DNA of 47,524 bases from Bacteroidota bacterium (GCA_023458215.1 JAEXAJ010000033.1:1-47524); one strand, 5' to 3'; positions 1 to 13,095 are shown, counted from the stretch's first letter. Notes: generated by a model from the sequence alone, not told the origin. Made by a program: numbers and translations.

Positions 1-81
1 GTTAGATACTGTTTTGAAACTTCCGTTTTGGAAAGCCTGAACTTTGAATTCAGGGAGTTGAGAATTGATAATCGGTTCCAT
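1..81 (-). CDS. ahpC: Alkyl hydroperoxide reductase subunit C, 5' end only
   Basis: The minus strand opens with ATG at 81 and reads MEPIINSQLPEFKVQAFQNG and onward to the window edge. This is the N-terminus I know for Bacteroides AhpC, a 2-Cys peroxiredoxin that reduces hydrogen peroxide and organic peroxides in the cytoplasm. Only 27 codons are present, so the peroxidatic cysteine region lies outside. The promoter at 124-156, an OxyR-type operator at 164-199 and the neighbouring oxyR and dps genes all support the call. The identification rests on a short N-terminus plus context. Confidence 0.85.
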   Translation of the reverse strand, partial: MEPIINSQLPEFKVQAFQNGSFKTVSN

Positions 82-107
82 AATCTTTCTATTTATTAGG
101 TTTAGTA

Positions 108-157
108 TTTTGTTTTACCGATGCAAAAATATAGCATTTTTCCTCGGTAAAACAAAA
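108..157. repeat. 14-bp inverted repeat around the ahpC core promoter
   Basis: Arms TTTTGTTTTACCGA (108-121) and TCGGTAAAACAAAA (144-157) are perfect complements separated by 22 nt. The loop contains the -7 box, and the right arm contains the -33 TTTG. An inner pair of AAAAAT and ATTTTT (125-130 and 136-141) extends the symmetry. It could be a second regulator site or a hairpin. It lacks the layout of a normal terminator. Confidence 0.7.
124..156 (-). promoter_or_regulatory. ahpC promoter
   Basis: On the minus strand a -33 TTTG (156-153) is followed after 21 nt by the -7 box TATTTTTG (131-124). This matches the Bacteroides TTTG/TAnnTTTG consensus. The ahpC ATG lies about 42 nt downstream. 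Confidence 0.7.
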
Positions 158-163
158 AAAACG

Positions 164-199
164 ATTGAAAAGTTTTATGGGCCGATAGACAAAATCTAT
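164..199 (-). promoter_or_regulatory. Predicted OxyR operator of ahpC
   Basis: A perfect ATAG-N7-CTAT lies at 185-199. A weaker ATTG-N7-TTAT lies at 164-178, and six bases separate the two halves. The same 7-6-7 spacing occurs in the oxyR-dps operator. It ends 7 nt upstream of the ahpC -33 element and overlaps the oxyR stop codon. The E. coli OxyR consensus has ATAG/CTAT repeats with 7-base spacers, so this is a close variant. Confidence 0.65.
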
Positions 200-1122
200 A
201 TAAGTACCTGGGTCGCCTTTAAAGATAGCATCTCTTTGGGAACTGCATTCTGTATTTCTTTAATGAGAGCATCCAGCAGGGTGTAACGTACAAAGTTGGG
301 ATTTGTCAGTATAACGATCTGCCTTGTGGGGCAGGGAATGGCAAAGGGACGCACCAGTTTACGTTGGATCTCATTGAGTTGCAGTACCGCTAGTTCGGGG
401 ATAAAGGTGATGCCTTTGCCGCTTTCTACCATGCGCATAAAGGTTTCCATGCTTCCCAGGTGGTAGGCCAGCTGACTGGCACGGGCACCTTTCAATTGGC
501 AGAAACGCACCAGTTGGTCACGGAAGCAGTGCCCCTCGTCGAGCAACCACAATTGTTCGCTGGTGAGATCTGAAGTACGAATAACGTCGTTTGTATAAAG
601 CGGGTTCTCGCTTGCCACGTATGCGAAGAATTGCTCGTAGAACAGGGTTGTTTGCCCGAATTCCTCCATTCCATCGAGACTTGCCACGATGCCTGCATCT
701 ATTTCTCCGTCTTGCAGGGCTTTCTTTATATCATTTGTCTTCATCTCGATGACGCGGATGTCCAACTGCGAATAGTGTTTCATCAGTTGAGGGAAAAAGC
801 GTGGCAGCAGGTAGGGGGCGATGGTGGGAAGTATGCCCAATCTGAAAGTTCCGGTGAGTGAGTGCTTCTCTTCTTCTATAATGTTTTTTATAAGATTGGC
901 TTGAACCAATACTGTTTGGGCTTGTTTCAGCACCTGGATGCCGATGGGAGTGGGGCAGACAGGCTGCTGGCTGCGGTCGAAGATCTTGGTGTCCAGTTCC
1001 TCTTCCAGCTTTTGGATCATGGCGCTCAGGGTGGGTTGCGTTACCCGGCAATACTCGGCTGCTTTGGCAAAGTGGCGGAACTGGTCGACGGCAAGAATGT
1101 ATTCTAATTGTTGTAAAGTCAT
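196..1122 (-). CDS. oxyR: Peroxide-sensing LysR-type regulator OxyR
   Basis: This 308-aa LysR-family regulator senses peroxide through a thiol-disulfide switch. The N-terminal winged helix is at about residues 1-60 (MTLQQLEYILAVDQFRHFAK). The effector domain carries GHCFRDQLVRFC, placing cysteines at 199 and 208, the same numbers as the E. coli OxyR redox pair. I chose the start at 1122 because family members begin MTLQQLEYI; an upstream in-frame ATG at 1194 would add 24 unrelated residues and cover the dps promoter. It lies between ahpC and divergent dps, which are classic OxyR targets. Its own -7 box appears to be TATCTTTG at 1173-1166, inside the operator, which suggests autorepression. 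Confidence 0.95.
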   Translation of the reverse strand: MTLQQLEYILAVDQFRHFAKAAEYCRVTQPTLSAMIQKLEEELDTKIFDRSQQPVCPTPIGIQVLKQAQTVLVQANLIKNIIEEEKHSLTGTFRLGILPTIAPYLLPRFFPQLMKHYSQLDIRVIEMKTNDIKKALQDGEIDAGIVASLDGMEEFGQTTLFYEQFFAYVASENPLYTNDVIRTSDLTSEQLWLLDEGHCFRDQLVRFCQLKGARASQLAYHLGSMETFMRMVESGKGITFIPELAVLQLNEIQRKLVRPFAIPCPTRQIVILTNPNFVRYTLLDALIKEIQNAVPKEMLSLKATQVLI

Positions 1123-1149
1123 TGTAAACAGGGCTTTTGACGGTGATAC

Positions 1150-1185
1150 ATAGAAATGGTCTATGCAAAGATAGAAATTATCTGT
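1150..1185. promoter_or_regulatory. OxyR operator in the oxyR-dps intergenic region
   Basis: The sequence reads ATAG-N7-CTAT (1150-1164), six bases, then ATAG-N7-CTGT (1171-1185). It abuts the dps -33 element, a class II activator position. It also covers a minus-strand TATCTTTG (1173-1166), which is the likely oxyR -7 box. OxyR could therefore activate dps and repress itself from one site. Confidence 0.7.
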
Positions 1186-1216
1186 TTGACGCATGTTAGT
1201 TTGCCCCTTATCTTTG
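1185..1216 (+). promoter_or_regulatory. dps promoter
   Basis: A -33 TTTG (1185-1188), a 20-nt spacer and the -7 box TATCTTTG (1209-1216) form a full-consensus Bacteroides promoter. It lies 45 nt upstream of the dps start. Confidence 0.8.
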
Positions 1217-1261
1217 CAACAGAAAAAGAAACAGAATATAAACTTTTAAAGCAATAGAATT

Positions 1262-1750
1262 ATGAAGACTTTAGATTATTTACATTTGAATGAAGGGAAA
1301 GTAGCTAACGTAGTATCAGCATTGAGCCAACTGTTGGCCGACTTCCAAGTACATTATACCAACCTGCGCGGCATGCACTGGAACATCAAGGGACACGGCT
1401 TCTTCGTCCTGCACGAGAAGTTTGAGAGCATGTACGACGATGCTGCCGAGAAGGTGGACGAAATTGCAGAACGCGTGTTGATGTTGGGCGGTGTACCCGA
1501 AAACAAGTTCAGCGAATACTTGAAAGTGGCCAAGGTGGCGGAAATCTCCGGTGTATCTTGCGGTAGCGAGGCCGTTGACCATATCCTTGATACTTACAAG
1601 TTCTTGATCGGTGAAGAACGGAAAGTGATAGAACTTGCCAACGAGGCAGGCGATGACGTGACGGCCGACTTGATGACCGGTTACTTGAAAGAACAGGAAA
1701 AGATGGTTTGGATGCTGGTGGCATTCAGCACTCGTAGCTGCGAGAAGTAA
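1262..1750 (+). CDS. dps: Dps family DNA-binding ferritin
   Basis: This 162-aa protein has the usual Dps length. Dps dodecamers oxidise iron(II) with peroxide, store the iron and shield DNA. The intersubunit ferroxidase ligands are visible as His39, His51, Glu55, Asp66 and Glu70. Their spacing equals that of Listeria Dps (H-12-H-4-D-11-D-4-E), with Glu in place of the first Asp. It is transcribed away from oxyR from its own consensus promoter, next to a predicted OxyR operator, and ends at a strong terminator. Confidence 0.95.
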   Translation: MKTLDYLHLNEGKVANVVSALSQLLADFQVHYTNLRGMHWNIKGHGFFVLHEKFESMYDDAAEKVDEIAERVLMLGGVPENKFSEYLKVAKVAEISGVSCGSEAVDHILDTYKFLIGEERKVIELANEAGDDVTADLMTGYLKEQEKMVWMLVAFSTRSCEK

Positions 1751-1771
1751 GTAGGAATATCGTGCCATAGC

Positions 1772-1820
1772 AGGGGTGACAAAGGGAGGTTAAATCGCTT
1801 TGTCACCCCTATTATTTTAT
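1772..1820 (+). terminator. dps terminator
   Basis: A perfect 13-bp stem (AGGGGTGACAAAG at 1772-1784 with its complement at 1798-1810) is followed by an AT-rich tail. Confidence 0.85.
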
Positions 1821-1832
1821 CCTCCTCCCTCT

Positions 1833-1890
1833 TTAATACCTCTCTTAACCCATAGTTAAGCGCCTGCTTAACCTCTCCGGCGTACATTAG
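1833..1890 (+). promoter_or_regulatory. GH92 promoter with four TTAA half-sites
   Basis: TTAA cores start at 1833, 1845, 1856 and 1868, spaced 12, 11 and 12 bp. Fifteen bases after the last core start lies TACATTAG (1883-1890), one mismatch from TAnnTTTG. No -33 TTTG is seen. The geometry is identical at the GH29 and SusC promoters of the same locus, so a shared activator site is inferred. The GH92 start is about 55 nt downstream. Confidence 0.65.
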
Positions 1891-1945
1891 CAGCAAAATT
1901 TCAATTGACAACTCATTTAATTAAACTAATAACAGAGTAATGCTT

Positions 1946-4171
1946 ATGAAAAAGTTGATTTGCTGCTTTTGCCTGGGGCTTTTGCTGGCCTCGTGCGGAC
2001 AAAAGCCACAGCCGTCGTTGACGGCGCTGGTAAACCCTTTGATGGGAACCGCCTCTACTTACGAGTTTTCCCACGGCAACACCTACCCGGCGGTTGCCGT
2101 GCCGTGGGGAATGAACTTCTGGAGTCCGCAAACCGGAGAGAACGGGAGCGGCTGGATGTACATGTACACCGATAGTCTGATAAGAGGCTTCCGGCAGACG
2201 CACCAGCCCAGTCCGTGGATAAACGACTACGGCACCTTCTCCATCATGCCGGTATTCGGGACGCTGGTCATGGACAACAAAGAGCGTGGCATGCGTTTCG
2301 TCCATGAGAACGAGGAGGCTGCGCCGCATCACTACCGGGTGAAGTTCGACAATGGGGTGACTACCGCCCTTTCCTCCACTTCCCGTGGGGCGGTGATGGA
2401 AGTGACCTATCCTTCGGAAGAAGGGCAGTATCTGGTCATCGATGCCTACCAGCACGGTGGAAGCATTGCCTGGGACAAGGAAAAGAACTGTATCTATGGC
2501 ACCACCCGTTACAACAACGGCGGAGTGCCCGATAACTTCGGCAACCACTTCATTGTGGAGTTCGATAAGCCGGTCGTAGAGTCCGGCACGGACGAGAATG
2601 CCTGTGCCTACGTCAAGTTCCGCTTGAAGGCAGGCGAGAAGTTGACCGTGCGCACCGCCTCCTCTTTCATCTGCCACGAGCAGGCTCGTCTGAACTTCGA
2701 CCGTGAAGTGGGCGGACGCTCGCTGAAAGAAGTCTCGGCAGAGGCCATGAAAAACTGGGATGAGCTGATGGGGCGCATCCGGGTAGAGGGCGGCACGGAG
2801 GAGCAGCAACGGACGTTCTACTCCTGCCTGTACCGCACGCTACTCTTCCCACGGGAGTTTTATGAGTTCGACAAGCAAGAGGAACCGGTCTATTACAGTC
2901 CCTACGACGGGCAGGTGCACCGGGGATATATGTACACCGACAATGGCTTTTGGGACACCTTCCGTGCGGTGCACCCTCTGTTTACGCTGTTCTATCCCGA
3001 AGTGAGCGAACGCATCATGCAGTCCATCGTCAATGCCTACAACGAAAGCGGCTTTATGCCCGAGTGGGCAAGTCCGGGACACCGTGGCTGCATGATTGGC
3101 AACAACTCCATCTCCTTGCTGACCGATGCGTGGATGAAGGGCATCCGCAGCTTCGATAAGGACAAGGCGCTGGAGGCGATGTTGCACCAGACCGGGGCAC
3201 GCAGTGCGGATATCTCTTCCGTGGGCCGCGACGGTTATGCGGAATACGATCGTTTGGGCTATGTCCCCTATCCCGAGGTACACGAGGCCACTGCCAAGAC
3301 ACTGGAGTATGCCTATGCCGACTGGTGCCTGGCACGTTTTGCCGAAGAGGCGGGGCACGAGGATGTGGCCGCCACTTATTATCGGAAGGCGCAGAACTAC
3401 CGCAACCTGTTTTATCCGGAGAAGGGTTTTATGTGGGCAAAGGATGCCGACGGCAACTGGCGCGACCGTTTTGATGCCACGGAGTGGGGCGGTCCCTTTA
3501 CCGAGGGCTGTTCCTGGCATTGGACGTGGAGCGTGTTTCATGATCCCGAAGGATTGTCTTCGTTGCTGGGCGGTCATGAGCGGATGGCGGCACGGCTCGA
3601 TTCGATGTTTGCGGCTCCCAACACTTTCAACTACGGCACTTATGGCTTTGTCATTCACGAGATAGCCGAGATGGTGGCGCTCGACATGGGGCAGTATGCT
3701 CATGGCAACCAGCCTGTGCAGCATGCCATCTATCTGTACAACTATGCCGGTCAGCCTTGGAAAGCGCAGTACCACACTCGCCGTGTGATGAGCCGCCTCT
3801 ATAACTCCGGTCCTGCGGGTTATTGCGGTGACGAGGACAACGGGCAGACTTCGGCCTGGTATGTGTTTACGGCATTGGGCTTCTATCCGGTTTGCCCCGG
3901 CACGAACGAGTATGTATTGGGTAGTCCGCTGTTTCCCAAGGTGACGCTTGCACTGCCAGGTGAAAAGACATTTGTAATCCATGCCGAAGGGGTGTCGGAC
4001 AAGGCTTGCTACATCCGTGGGGCTGCGCTGAACGGGCAGGACTTCACCCGCAATTATCTGCGGCATGACGAGTTGTTGCAGGGCGGCGAGTTCCGCCTGA
4101 CGATGGATAGTGTTCCTAATAAAGAAAGAGGGATTGGGCGAGAAGACTTTCCTTACTCTTATAGTAAGTAA
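1946..4171 (+). CDS. GH92 alpha-mannosidase lipoprotein
   Basis: This exported enzyme of about 741 aa should remove alpha-linked mannose (mostly alpha-1,2, some members alpha-1,3) in a calcium-dependent inverting reaction. It begins with the lipoprotein signal KKLICCFCLGLLLASC. GH92 hallmarks follow in order: VNPLMGT, HGNTYPAVAVPWGMNFWSPQ, the DNGFWDTFR stretch, and near the C-terminus GDEDNGQTSAWYVF and LGSPLF. I prefer the ATG at 1946 because MKK begins typical Bacteroides signals; an in-frame ATG lies two codons earlier at 1940. It stands alone between the dps terminator and a bidirectional terminator. It shares its promoter array with the other two units of the locus. Confidence 0.93.
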   Translation: MKKLICCFCLGLLLASCGQKPQPSLTALVNPLMGTASTYEFSHGNTYPAVAVPWGMNFWSPQTGENGSGWMYMYTDSLIRGFRQTHQPSPWINDYGTFSIMPVFGTLVMDNKERGMRFVHENEEAAPHHYRVKFDNGVTTALSSTSRGAVMEVTYPSEEGQYLVIDAYQHGGSIAWDKEKNCIYGTTRYNNGGVPDNFGNHFIVEFDKPVVESGTDENACAYVKFRLKAGEKLTVRTASSFICHEQARLNFDREVGGRSLKEVSAEAMKNWDELMGRIRVEGGTEEQQRTFYSCLYRTLLFPREFYEFDKQEEPVYYSPYDGQVHRGYMYTDNGFWDTFRAVHPLFTLFYPEVSERIMQSIVNAYNESGFMPEWASPGHRGCMIGNNSISLLTDAWMKGIRSFDKDKALEAMLHQTGARSADISSVGRDGYAEYDRLGYVPYPEVHEATAKTLEYAYADWCLARFAEEAGHEDVAATYYRKAQNYRNLFYPEKGFMWAKDADGNWRDRFDATEWGGPFTEGCSWHWTWSVFHDPEGLSSLLGGHERMAARLDSMFAAPNTFNYGTYGFVIHEIAEMVALDMGQYAHGNQPVQHAIYLYNYAGQPWKAQYHTRRVMSRLYNSGPAGYCGDEDNGQTSAWYVFTALGFYPVCPGTNEYVLGSPLFPKVTLALPGEKTFVIHAEGVSDKACYIRGAALNGQDFTRNYLRHDELLQGGEFRLTMDSVPNKERGIGREDFPYSYSK

Positions 4172-4213
4172 GATGCTTCGCATTTTTCGATAATAAGAAG
4201 ATTTAAAATGAAA

Positions 4214-4250
4214 AAGCGAGTGAGGACTTAGAACTCACTCGCTTCTTTTA
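4214..4250. terminator. Bidirectional terminator between GH92 and GH2
   Basis: An 11-bp perfect stem (AAGCGAGTGAG at 4214-4224 with 4234-4244) has a 9-nt loop. It is preceded by an A-run and followed by a T-rich tail, so it can serve both convergent genes. Confidence 0.85.
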
Positions 4251-4274
4251 TGATATTCGTTTGTACCGTTTGTC

Positions 4275-9385
<5,111 letters not shown>

Positions 9386-9442
9386 GGTTGATTTAATTAG
9401 TGAATATAAGAATTTGGGATATATGTGTTTTAGAACCAAGGA

Positions 9443-9500
9443 CAAAGTTAGGAAAAAGGAGTTAGCAATTGGGTTAAATAGGGATTAGGGCGGGCATTAA
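9443..9500 (-). promoter_or_regulatory. GH29-GH2 promoter with four YTAA half-sites
   Basis: On the minus strand the half-sites TTAAT, CTAAT, TTAAC and CTAAC begin at 9500, 9488, 9477 and 9465, spaced 12, 11 and 12 bp. The perfect -7 box TAACTTTG begins 15 bp further at 9450. No -33 TTTG is present at the expected distance. The start codon lies 57 nt downstream of the box. Confidence 0.75.
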
Positions 9501-9598
9501 TGATGATATTTCTTTGTTAATCGTGCGAATAGGCGGTTGAATTCTCTCCCATTGCCCACCCCTTGCAGGAGTATCTTCTGAATGGGGTCTTTCTCCGG

Positions 9599-9686
9599 CA
9601 CCGGGGAACCCACCCTTCGGCACCGGGGAACACCCCCTCCGACATCGGGGAACGCATCCTTCGACACCGGGGAACATTCCTCCTCC
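9599..9686. repeat. Four 22-bp GC-rich direct repeats between the divergent promoters
   Basis: The core CAYCGGGGAAC recurs at 9599, 9621, 9643 and 9665, exactly every 22 bp, with a variable pyrimidine-rich second half. The array lies in the 509-bp gap between GH29 and SusC, between the two half-site arrays. A partial fifth unit may follow. No gene is supported in this gap. The short open frames across the repeats have repetitive translations and no family resemblance. Confidence 0.8.
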
Positions 9687-9765
9687 CCGGCACCGCTTCT
9701 ATTTCTGCGTCAGTCCGACGAATTTCTATGCAATTTCATCCCGGTTAATAAAAAACTTCGGAGGA

Positions 9766-9823
9766 TTAACAGCCCTATTAACCACTCTTTAATCAACTCT
9801 TTAAGACGTATTTAATAGCTTTG
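9766..9823 (+). promoter_or_regulatory. SusC operon promoter with four TTAA half-sites
   Basis: TTAA cores start at 9766, 9778, 9789 and 9801 (12, 11, 12 bp). The perfect -7 box TAGCTTTG starts 15 bp later at 9816. No -33 TTTG is seen. A possible extra half-site TTAAT lies at 9745. The SusC start is 71 nt downstream of the box. Confidence 0.75.
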
Positions 9824-9894
9824 CCGATGTTTTAGAACCTCAGCGGGAAATACAGAACCCTGCTGCATTATTAATACTAAATTAAAAACACAGT

Positions 9895-12800
9895 ATGAAA
9901 AGACTTGGAATTGTAGAAAAACTCGTCGGGACTTCAAGCTTGATAGTCCTTCTCGCGGGTGTGGGCTTCCAGCCATGCCTTGCTTCGCAGGGAGTTGCCC
10001 AGTCGCCGATGGAGGCGGTAAACATCGCACAGCAAAATCATCCTATAAAGGGTAGAGTCATCGACAAGAGTGGCGAAGGCCTGCCCGGAGCCACCGTACG
10101 GATAGTGGGCGAAGGCCAGGGAGCCATCACCGACATCGACGGCAACTTCACCATTGGGGCCGCCAAAGGGGCGAAACTGGAGATTTCGTTCATCGGCTAC
10201 GTCAGTAAGATAGTGCCCGTGGCCGATCAGAAGGACTTGACCGTCATCCTGGAAGAGGATAGCAAAACCCTGGACGAGGTAGTCGTGGTGGGGTATGGCA
10301 CACAGAAAAAGGTAAACCTCACCGGCGCCGTGGCAAGCGTTTCGTCCGATGTCCTGGAGAGCCGCCCCATAACCAATCTGAGCCAGGGCCTGCAAGGCAT
10401 GATAGGTAATCTGAATATCACCGCAGACAATGGTTCACCGGGAAAAGGATATGGCTTCAATGTGCGTGGTACTACTTCCATCAATTCTGCCGGTCCGCTG
10501 GTGCTGGTAGATGGTGTGCAGATGGACCCCAACCTCATCAATCCTGCCGACGTAGAGAGCGTATCGGTGCTGAAAGATGCCGCTTCGGCCTCTATCTACG
10601 GAACACAGGCGGCATACGGCGTGGTACTTATCACCACGAAAAAAGGCAAGAAGCAGGAAGCCAAGGTATCATTCTCGAGCAACTGGTCGCTCAACAGCCC
10701 TACGAAAGTTCCCGAGTACATGGATTCATGGACCTTTGCCAATTTTCATAATTTGACTAACCGCAATTCGGGCGGCGGCGATTATTACGACCAGAACTAT
10801 ATGGACCATATCTATGCCTACTACACAGACCCGAAGCATAACCTGCCCGTGTTCATCGATCCCTCCAATCCGGACAAGTACCTGTACTGCGGCAATACGG
10901 ACTGGATTGACGAGACCCGCAAGACCACTACCCTGTTGCAGCAATACACCTTGTCCATCAATGGCGGCACGGGCAAGACCAACTACTATGGCTCGGTGGG
11001 ATTTATGGATCAGGAAGGGCAGTTGAAGCATTACGACGATGAATACCGCCGTTTCAATGTAGCGCTGAACGTCAACTCCGAGATACGCGAGTGGCTGCAG
11101 ATAGGTATGAAGATAAACTATAACCATGCGATGCACGACACTCCTTACGGTCATAACAGCAATGATATGGAAGCCGCTTTCTATGGTGCCGACCTCCGTC
11201 CGTTTATGCCGGTCTATCATCCCGACGGCAACTATTCCGGCCAGGGAAGCTGGACCAATATGGTGGCTACACAGCAACTTTCCGGCAGTCGTGTGCACAA
11301 AGAGAACGACCTTTGGCTGACCGGAACCATGAAAGTGGAACCCTTGAAAGGATGGACCGTCAATATGGACTATACCTTCAACATGTACATGCTGAACAAA
11401 AAGTACCACGGCAAAGAGATCCTCGAGCACTACGCCAATCCCAACGTCACCACCGTATTCCCCCACATCACCCCCAGTCGGGTGAAATATACCGCCGACG
11501 ATGACTACTATCAAGTACTCAATGTATATACAAACTACGAACGCAGCTTGGGCAAGCACAACTTGAAACTGCTGGCCGGCTACAACTACGAGCGCAAGGA
11601 CTACCGCTGGTTTGATGCCGAACGGCAGAACCTGATTAGTCAGGACATCGCCTCCCTGGGCATGGCATACGGTGAGAAATACAACGGCAGCGGTGAGCAT
11701 GCCTGGGCCACTATGGGCTACTTCGCCCGTATCAACTACAACTACCAAGAGCGCTATCTGCTGGAACTGAACGGCCGCTACGACGGTTCTTCCAAGTTCC
11801 CCAAGGACAACCGCTTCGCCTTCTTCCCCTCTTTCTCTGCCGCATGGCGCATATCGAATGAGCCGTTCTTTGAAGGCGCCAAGAAGTACGTGGATGAACT
11901 GAAACTCCGTGGCTCTTACGGCTCCCTGGGCAACCAGAGCGTGGGCGGTGACTATCCTTATATATCAACGATGGGTGCTAATGGTGAAATGGACTATCTG
12001 GTAGATGGTAAGAAGATAGCCAGCGTGACGCCCGGCGGCATCGTCAGCCCGGTGCTGACTTGGGAAACCGTCCGCCAAATGGACTTCGGATTGGACTGGG
12101 TATTGCTGGATAACCGCCTGTATGGTACTTTCGACTGGTATCAACGTATGACCTACGATATGGTCACCAGTGGTGTGCCATTGCCTGCAGTGCTGGGTAC
12201 GGGTGCTCCTCAAGCCAATACCGCCGACCTCAAAACCACCGGCTGGGAACTGAACATCGGCTGGCGCGACCGCCTGGAGAGCGGATTCTCCTACGACGTC
12301 AGCTTCATATTGTCCGACTACAAGTCGAAAATCACCCGGTTCAACAACCCCGAGAAACTGTTGTTCAGCGGCGACAAGGCCCAGAACTACACCGGCAGGC
12401 AGTGGGGCGAGATATGGGGTTTCGTCACCGAAGGCATCTTCCAAAGCGAAGAAGAGATAAAGAACCACGTTGACCAGTCGGAAATCTACGGCGGCACCTG
12501 GTACCCGGGCGACGTGAAATACAAGAATCTGGACGGCGACGACAAGATATCCTACGGCAAGAATACAGCCGACGATCCGGGCGACCGGCGCGTAATAGGC
12601 AACAGCGAACCCCGCTACTCTTACGGTATCAAGGCCGAAGCGCAGTGGAAAGGCTTTGACCTGAGCATCTTCTTCCAGGGCGTAGGCAAGAAAGATATAG
12701 TGCTGAGCGGCAACCAGTTCTGGGGCTTCGGCAACGAGTGGCATGTCCCCTTCCCCCATGCGCTGGATAGTTGGACCGAGGACAACCGCAACGCCTATTT

Positions 12801-13080
12801 CCCGCGTTCTACCTACGATAACGTGACGGGAAACCGTGTCACCCAGACCCGTTATCTGCAAGACGCTTCCTACCTCCGCCTCAAGAACCTCACCTTGGGA
12901 TATACCTTGCCCAAGTCTCTGCTGGGCCGTTGGAAGATAGACAACATACGCCTCTATATGAGCGGCCAGAACCTGCTGACGTTCGACCATCTTTTCGACA
13001 TCTATGACCCCGAGACGGCGAATATCGGCACCTATCCTTTGCAGAAATCCATTTCATTCGGTTTGAACATAACACTTTAA
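9895..13080 (+). CDS. SusC/RagA-type TonB-dependent outer-membrane transporter
   Basis: This 1061-aa protein imports oligosaccharides across the outer membrane using TonB energy. A signal sequence (about residues 1-30) is followed by a carboxypeptidase-D-like domain (IKGRVIDKSGEGLPGATV, about 50-125) and the TonB box region DEVVVVGYGTQKK. The plug comes next (GLQGMIGNLNI, GPLVLVDGVQMD, VSVLKDAASASIYG) and then the beta-barrel, ending with a C-terminal hydrophobic strand. Length and order fit SusC homologues. It is the first gene of an operon with SusD (15 nt gap) and a surface lipoprotein. It is controlled by the half-site array upstream. Confidence 0.96.
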   Translation: MKRLGIVEKLVGTSSLIVLLAGVGFQPCLASQGVAQSPMEAVNIAQQNHPIKGRVIDKSGEGLPGATVRIVGEGQGAITDIDGNFTIGAAKGAKLEISFIGYVSKIVPVADQKDLTVILEEDSKTLDEVVVVGYGTQKKVNLTGAVASVSSDVLESRPITNLSQGLQGMIGNLNITADNGSPGKGYGFNVRGTTSINSAGPLVLVDGVQMDPNLINPADVESVSVLKDAASASIYGTQAAYGVVLITTKKGKKQEAKVSFSSNWSLNSPTKVPEYMDSWTFANFHNLTNRNSGGGDYYDQNYMDHIYAYYTDPKHNLPVFIDPSNPDKYLYCGNTDWIDETRKTTTLLQQYTLSINGGTGKTNYYGSVGFMDQEGQLKHYDDEYRRFNVALNVNSEIREWLQIGMKINYNHAMHDTPYGHNSNDMEAAFYGADLRPFMPVYHPDGNYSGQGSWTNMVATQQLSGSRVHKENDLWLTGTMKVEPLKGWTVNMDYTFNMYMLNKKYHGKEILEHYANPNVTTVFPHITPSRVKYTADDDYYQVLNVYTNYERSLGKHNLKLLAGYNYERKDYRWFDAERQNLISQDIASLGMAYGEKYNGSGEHAWATMGYFARINYNYQERYLLELNGRYDGSSKFPKDNRFAFFPSFSAAWRISNEPFFEGAKKYVDELKLRGSYGSLGNQSVGGDYPYISTMGANGEMDYLVDGKKIASVTPGGIVSPVLTWETVRQMDFGLDWVLLDNRLYGTFDWYQRMTYDMVTSGVPLPAVLGTGAPQANTADLKTTGWELNIGWRDRLESGFSYDVSFILSDYKSKITRFNNPEKLLFSGDKAQNYTGRQWGEIWGFVTEGIFQSEEEIKNHVDQSEIYGGTWYPGDVKYKNLDGDDKISYGKNTADDPGDRRVIGNSEPRYSYGIKAEAQWKGFDLSIFFQGVGKKDIVLSGNQFWGFGNEWHVPFPHALDSWTEDNRNAYFPRSTYDNVTGNRVTQTRYLQDASYLRLKNLTLGYTLPKSLLGRWKIDNIRLYMSGQNLLTFDHLFDIYDPETANIGTYPLQKSISFGLNITL

Positions 13081-13095
13081 CACCTCTGATAACTT

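Noticed and set aside
2840..4183. 447-aa open frame antisense to GH92
   Set aside because: It lies fully opposite conserved GH92 motifs and shows no domain of its own.
9474..9815. Short open frames across the 22-bp repeats
   Set aside because: Their peptides simply reflect the repeats (RHRGT-like), with no start context or homology.
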